From assembly GCA_029547705.1 (NCBI GenBank), contig JAKPOU010000035.1:1-64000 (forward strand): a DNA stretch of 64,000 nt, written 5' to 3'. Under the pieces are notes generated by a model, which was not told the origin of the DNA, searched no databases, and was given only the letters and a program-made list of their open reading frames with translations. Origin of the DNA: Bacteroidota bacterium. Lineage in GTDB: Bacteria; Bacteroidota; Bacteroidia; Bacteroidales; VadinHA17. The translations under genes were made by a program, and so were the position numbers. Of the stretch, positions 59,980 through 64,000 are shown one piece after another (position 1 is the first letter of the stretch; each line of letters starts with the position of its first letter).

Positions 59980-60615
59980 ATGAAAAATCTATTGGCAATT
60001 CTGTTATCAGTATTTCTGGCATTACCTGTGGCCGGCCAGCTGGATTTCGGCATCAAGGCGGGACTGAATACTACTTCAATAACGATGGATGATCTCAAGA
60101 CAGTCGCTTCCGGAGATATTTCATATACCGTTGAAAAGGCAAAGGGTGCGGCTTATGGTTTTCACGGAGGAGTATTTCTCAGACTGGGATTGAATAAAAT
60201 ATTCCTGCAGCCCGAACTGCTTTTTTCCACGAGGACAAATGAATATACCGTGACAAATCTGAAGGAGGATCTTTCATCACTGGAATCACAAAAGTTTAAT
60301 AAACTGGATCTTCCGGTAATGGCAGGCCTGAAATTCGGACCGGTAAGGATCAATGCCGGTCCTTCTGCATCACTGCTCATTAATTCACCGGGAGACCTTA
60401 TCAGGAATCCCGAGTTCAATACAATGTATTCAAGGATGACCTTTGGCTACCAGGCCGGAGTCGGACTGGATCTGTTTGACCTGCTGACCATAGATATACG
60501 CTATGAGGGCAGCCTGAAAAAATATCAGAATCAGATAGAAAACGCTGTCGGAACCAGGGTAGCCCTGGATGACCGGCCAAATGCATTTCTTTTCAGCCTG
60601 GGGATAATGTTCTGA
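59980..60615 (+). CDS. Outer-membrane beta-barrel (porin family) protein
   Basis: Signal peptide; LDFGIKAGLNTTSI; YGFHGGVFLRLGLNKIFLQPELLFS. Confidence 0.88.
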   Translation: MKNLLAILLSVFLALPVAGQLDFGIKAGLNTTSITMDDLKTVASGDISYTVEKAKGAAYGFHGGVFLRLGLNKIFLQPELLFSTRTNEYTVTNLKEDLSSLESQKFNKLDLPVMAGLKFGPVRINAGPSASLLINSPGDLIRNPEFNTMYSRMTFGYQAGVGLDLFDLLTIDIRYEGSLKKYQNQIENAVGTRVALDDRPNAFLFSLGIMF

Positions 60616-60633
60616 GGAACATGGGAGTAAAAG

Positions 60634-60666
60634 AAGGGTCGTGTCAGAGCACTGACCCTTTTTTTT
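60634..60666 (+). terminator. Rho-independent terminator
   Basis: AAGGGTC...GACCCTT followed by TTTTTT. Confidence 0.8.
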
Positions 60667-60922
60667 AATTCATCTGACCGGATCCTGCTGTATTAAATAC
60701 GGAAATACTTCCTGTTGCCTGTCTCATAAAGGCCTGGTCCGTCATCCATTCCGTATGCTGTCCGGGATACCTGTATGTGTCTTAGTGTTATAAATCCGGA
60801 TAAAGGGATGTTGAAGGCCCCGGGGATCCCTGTACTGATTCCGGCCATTATATTGCTTCATTATTGGGACCACGGTTTGATCTTTCTGACAATATCCCTA
60901 ATTTTGCCTTCTTCGGAAAAAG

Positions 60923-61957
60923 ATGAAACACAAAACAGCCAAGACACTGCTTTTCCTGGCGGGATTCCTGATTCTGGCCGGAATTGTACTGTTGATCAAT
61001 ATTTTTTTCAGTCTTCATATTTCTCCCGGTGATGATGATGAGATTGTTCTTTATATCCCGGATAGAGCTTCCTATCCGCAGGCCATGGATTCAATAAAGG
61101 CTCATCTTCCTGTGAAGCACCCTGCCGCCTTTGACTGGATCGCGAAAAGGAAAAATTATCCGGCCAATGTAAAGCCGGGCCGCTATGTGATCAGTCACAG
61201 AATGAGTTATATTGAAGTAATAAACATGTTTCGCTCGGGCGACCAGGTTCCCGTGAATATTACATTCAACAACGTACGTACAATATATGATCTTGCCGGC
61301 AGGGTTGGCGGCCGTATCAGTGCTGATTCCGCTTCAATAACAGGGTTTCTGGAGAATCCTGATAATTATTCAGCTGACGGTTTTAACAGGGAAACCATTA
61401 TTTCCGTTTTTATTCCCAATACCTACAAATTTTTCTGGAATACCGGACCGGCAGATTTTTATTCAAGGATGCTGCGTGAATACAGGAGATTCTGGAATGA
61501 GGACAGACTTAACAAGGCAGGGGAGACCGGGCTTGATCCCGTGGAGGTATCAATTCTTGCATCGATAGTTGATGATGAGGCTGCAAGGTCTGATGAAAAA
61601 CCCAGGATAGCAGGCGTTTATCTGAACAGGCTGAAAAGGGGTATTCCTCTTCAGGCTGATCCCACAATTAAATTCGCACTTGCTGATTTTTCAATGACCA
61701 GGGTTCTCAGGCGCCATCTCAATGTCGATTCTCCCTATAACACCTACAAGTACAGGGGGCTTCCTCCGGGTCCCATCGGCTGCCCGACAATTGAGAGTAT
61801 TGATGCGGTGCTGAATGCCGAGAAACATGATTTTATTTATTTTGTGGCACAGGCCGATTTTTCAGGTTATCATCATTTTTCCCGGACATTGGCGGAGCAT
61901 AACAGATATGCCGCAATCTATCAGAGAGAACTTAACAAGAGGAAAATTTTCAAATAA
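60923..61957 (+). CDS. mltG: Endolytic transglycosylase MltG
   Basis: SILASIVDDEAARSDEKPRIAGVYLNRLKRGIPLQADPTIKFAL, YNTYKYRGLPPGPIGCPTIESIDAVLNAEKHDFIYFVA. Confidence 0.95.
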   Translation: MKHKTAKTLLFLAGFLILAGIVLLINIFFSLHISPGDDDEIVLYIPDRASYPQAMDSIKAHLPVKHPAAFDWIAKRKNYPANVKPGRYVISHRMSYIEVINMFRSGDQVPVNITFNNVRTIYDLAGRVGGRISADSASITGFLENPDNYSADGFNRETIISVFIPNTYKFFWNTGPADFYSRMLREYRRFWNEDRLNKAGETGLDPVEVSILASIVDDEAARSDEKPRIAGVYLNRLKRGIPLQADPTIKFALADFSMTRVLRRHLNVDSPYNTYKYRGLPPGPIGCPTIESIDAVLNAEKHDFIYFVAQADFSGYHHFSRTLAEHNRYAAIYQRELNKRKIFK

Positions 61958-62969
61958 GACCCAGCACTTCAACTTCACGTTCAAGATCAAGTCCGTATTT
62001 TGCTTTTACGGATTTTCTGATTTCCTCAGACAACCTGTAGATATCCGCACCGGTGGCATTCCCGTGATTCACCAGTACCAGGGACTGGCTGTGATGAACT
62101 CCTGCATCCCCGCTTCTCCGCCCTTTCCAGCCGCATTGTTCGATAAGCCAGCCTGCAGCAAGCTTCCTTCCGCCTGAGGGATCATTGTAAACCGGCAGGC
62201 CGGGAAAGGCTTTTTTAAGCTCTCCGGCAAAAACAGGACTGACAACGGGATTTTTGAAAAAACTGCCGGCATTTCCTGATACGGCAGGATCGGGCAGCCT
62301 GCTTCTCCTGATTTTTATAACGGCCTTCCTTATATTCTGAACAGAAGGCCCTCCGAGTCTGTCTGCCTCTTCCCTCAGGTTTCCGTAATCCAGATTGTAA
62401 TGCGGATTCTTCCTGAGCCTGAAAAACACCCTTGTTATCAGATATTTTCCCTTCAATTCATTTTTAAAAACCGAATTCCTGTATCCGAAGCCGCATTCAT
62501 GGTTTTCAAATATCCTTTTTGTTCCGTCAGTTGTGCTGACAGCACTGAGCCTTACAACCGATTCTCCCGCCTCAGCGCCGTATGCTCCGATATTCTGTAC
62601 CGGAACAGCACCGGTCAGACCGGGTATGAAGGAAAGGTTTTCCAGGCCCTGATAACCCTTTTTCACGGTCCATTCAACAAAGCTGTCCCACACTATCCCG
62701 GAACCCGCCGAGATAATTACAAATTCATCATCCTGCCATTCATTCCTGATTCCCCTGATGGCTGATCTGACGATTGTTCCGTGAAAATCAGAAGTGAACA
62801 GCAGATTGCTGCCCTCACCGATTATAAAAACTTCTTCTTTAGCCCGGCCGGCTTTCCTGAAAAATTCAGCAGCTTCCCTTTCGGTATGAACAATCACAAA
62901 ATTGTCTGCCGTACAGTCAATCCCGAAGGTGTTATTCTTTTTTAATGAATATGATTTAATATACAGCAT
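61950..62969 (-). CDS. murB: UDP-N-acetylenolpyruvoylglucosamine reductase
   Basis: FIIGEGSNLLFTSDF, LSFIPGLTGAVPVQNIGAYGAE, AGSFFKNPVV, AAGWLIEQCGWKG. Confidence 0.95.
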   Translation of the reverse strand: MLYIKSYSLKKNNTFGIDCTADNFVIVHTEREAAEFFRKAGRAKEEVFIIGEGSNLLFTSDFHGTIVRSAIRGIRNEWQDDEFVIISAGSGIVWDSFVEWTVKKGYQGLENLSFIPGLTGAVPVQNIGAYGAEAGESVVRLSAVSTTDGTKRIFENHECGFGYRNSVFKNELKGKYLITRVFFRLRKNPHYNLDYGNLREEADRLGGPSVQNIRKAVIKIRRSRLPDPAVSGNAGSFFKNPVVSPVFAGELKKAFPGLPVYNDPSGGRKLAAGWLIEQCGWKGRRSGDAGVHHSQSLVLVNHGNATGADIYRLSEEIRKSVKAKYGLDLEREVEVLGLI

Positions 62970-63028
62970 TGCTTTTACAACCAGGGCAAAGATAATTATT
63001 ACTGAATCAATATTGCTAACTTTGCCTC

Positions 63029-64000
63029 ATGCCCCGCTCAGATGATAAAATCAAAGCAGTTTTTTCAGTCGTGAACTGTATCTGTCACGACCAGAGGGTT
63101 TTGAAGATAGCTGGTGTGGTAAATGATCTGGGATGCAATGTCACAATCATAGGAAGACGGAAAGGAGACTGCTGCAGGGAAAGTGATCTCCCATTCAGGA
63201 CATTCAGATTCAGAATGTTGTTTAACAGGGGATTTCTTTTCTATTCATTTTTCAACATACGTCTGTTCTTTTACCTGCTTTTCCATAACTATGATGTTAT
63301 GATAGCAAACGACCTGGATACATTGCTGCCCAATTTCCTGGTTGCAGTACTGAAACGCAGATCCCTGGTATATGATTCACATGAGTATTTTACTGGTGTT
63401 CCGGAACTGACGGGAAGGATATTTGTGACGTGGGTCTGGAAGACCATCGAAAGTTATATTTTTCCCCGGCTGAAGCATGTAATGACAGTAAGTGATTCAC
63501 TGGCACTGCAGTATGAAAAGGAATACGGCATTCGTCCTGTCACGGTGAGAAATTGCTCTGTATCATCCGCCGGCATTGAAGGATATTCAGGAAATGAAAC
63601 CGGAATAAAGGCCGGGGATCTTCTGCTGATTTTCCAGGGCGGAGGTATCAATATTGACAGGGGAGGGGAGGAACTTGTTGAGGCAATGCGTTATACTTCC
63701 GGAGTAAGTCTTATTGTTGCCGGTTCGGGAGATGTCATCGGCAGGCTTAAAAACAGAGTCCTTGACCTGGAACTGGCGGACAGGATTTTATTTCTTGATA
63801 TGATGCCATGGGAGGAGCTGATGAAGTATACCCGTTCGGCTGATGCAGGGCTCAGCCTCGACAAGGATACCAATATGAACTACAGGTTCAGCCTTCCGAA
63901 CAAGCTCTTTGATTATATTTCGGCCGGAATACCGGTTATAGCCGGAAATCTGCCGGAAGTAGCGGGTATTATAAAAAAATATGACTGCGGTATAATTATT
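63029..64000 (+). CDS. Glycosyltransferase family 4-like protein, 3'-truncated by window end
   Basis: ATG at 63029 opens a frame to the edge: MPRSDDKIKAVFSVVNCICHDQRVLKIAGVVNDLGCNVTIIGRR...YDVMIANDLDTLLPN...LVYDSHEYF. Not in the ORF track because it has no stop. Confidence 0.85.
   Translation, partial: MPRSDDKIKAVFSVVNCICHDQRVLKIAGVVNDLGCNVTIIGRRKGDCCRESDLPFRTFRFRMLFNRGFLFYSFFNIRLFFYLLFHNYDVMIANDLDTLLPNFLVAVLKRRSLVYDSHEYFTGVPELTGRIFVTWVWKTIESYIFPRLKHVMTVSDSLALQYEKEYGIRPVTVRNCSVSSAGIEGYSGNETGIKAGDLLLIFQGGGINIDRGGEELVEAMRYTSGVSLIVAGSGDVIGRLKNRVLDLELADRILFLDMMPWEELMKYTRSADAGLSLDKDTNMNYRFSLPNKLFDYISAGIPVIAGNLPEVAGIIKKYDCGIII

Noticed and set aside
1-64000. CRISPR array, retron, diversity-generating retroelement, tRNA or rRNA
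   Set aside because: No regularly spaced repeats, TR/VR pairs or clover-leaf/rRNA signatures were seen; the only RT is a group II intron maturase.

Overview
The window looks like a Bacteroidales/Bacteroidota chromosome segment, based on SusC/SusD pairs, a T9SS sorting domain and several lineage-typical families. Main blocks: (1) 1-3018, an IS4-like transposase gene split by a sense-oriented group II intron whose 5' end, RT/maturase ORF, domain V and domain VI are all readable; the element runs off the left edge. (2) 3021-11178, an AT-rich polysaccharide block: aldose epimerase, T9SS-secreted beta-helix protein, TonB-dependent receptor without SusD, and heparinase II/III-type lyase. (3) 11996-22851, kduI, kduD, then a cluster of extracytoplasmic-looking sugar redox enzymes: DegT-type PLP aminotransferase with a Tat motif, lipoprotein, three Gfo/Idh/MocA oxidoreductases (two with Tat-like leaders), a membrane-anchored protein and an alpha/beta hydrolase. 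(4) 22.8-38.5 kb, membrane proteins, ankyrin protein, peptidases including a frameshifted tricorn homolog, SRAP protein, iorA/iorB without the IorA ferredoxin domain, and ssb. (5) 38.7-48.4 kb, two tandem SusD/SusC pairs. (6) 48.7-55.4 kb, a three-gene set divergent from them: a CxxCH WD40-like lipoprotein, a polytopic DUF6057-like protein and a DUF5107-like TPR protein. (7) 55.4-64 kb, housekeeping and envelope genes, plus a glycosyltransferase cut by the right edge. No rRNA, tRNA or CRISPR array was recognised. All family names come from reading the translations; no database search was run.
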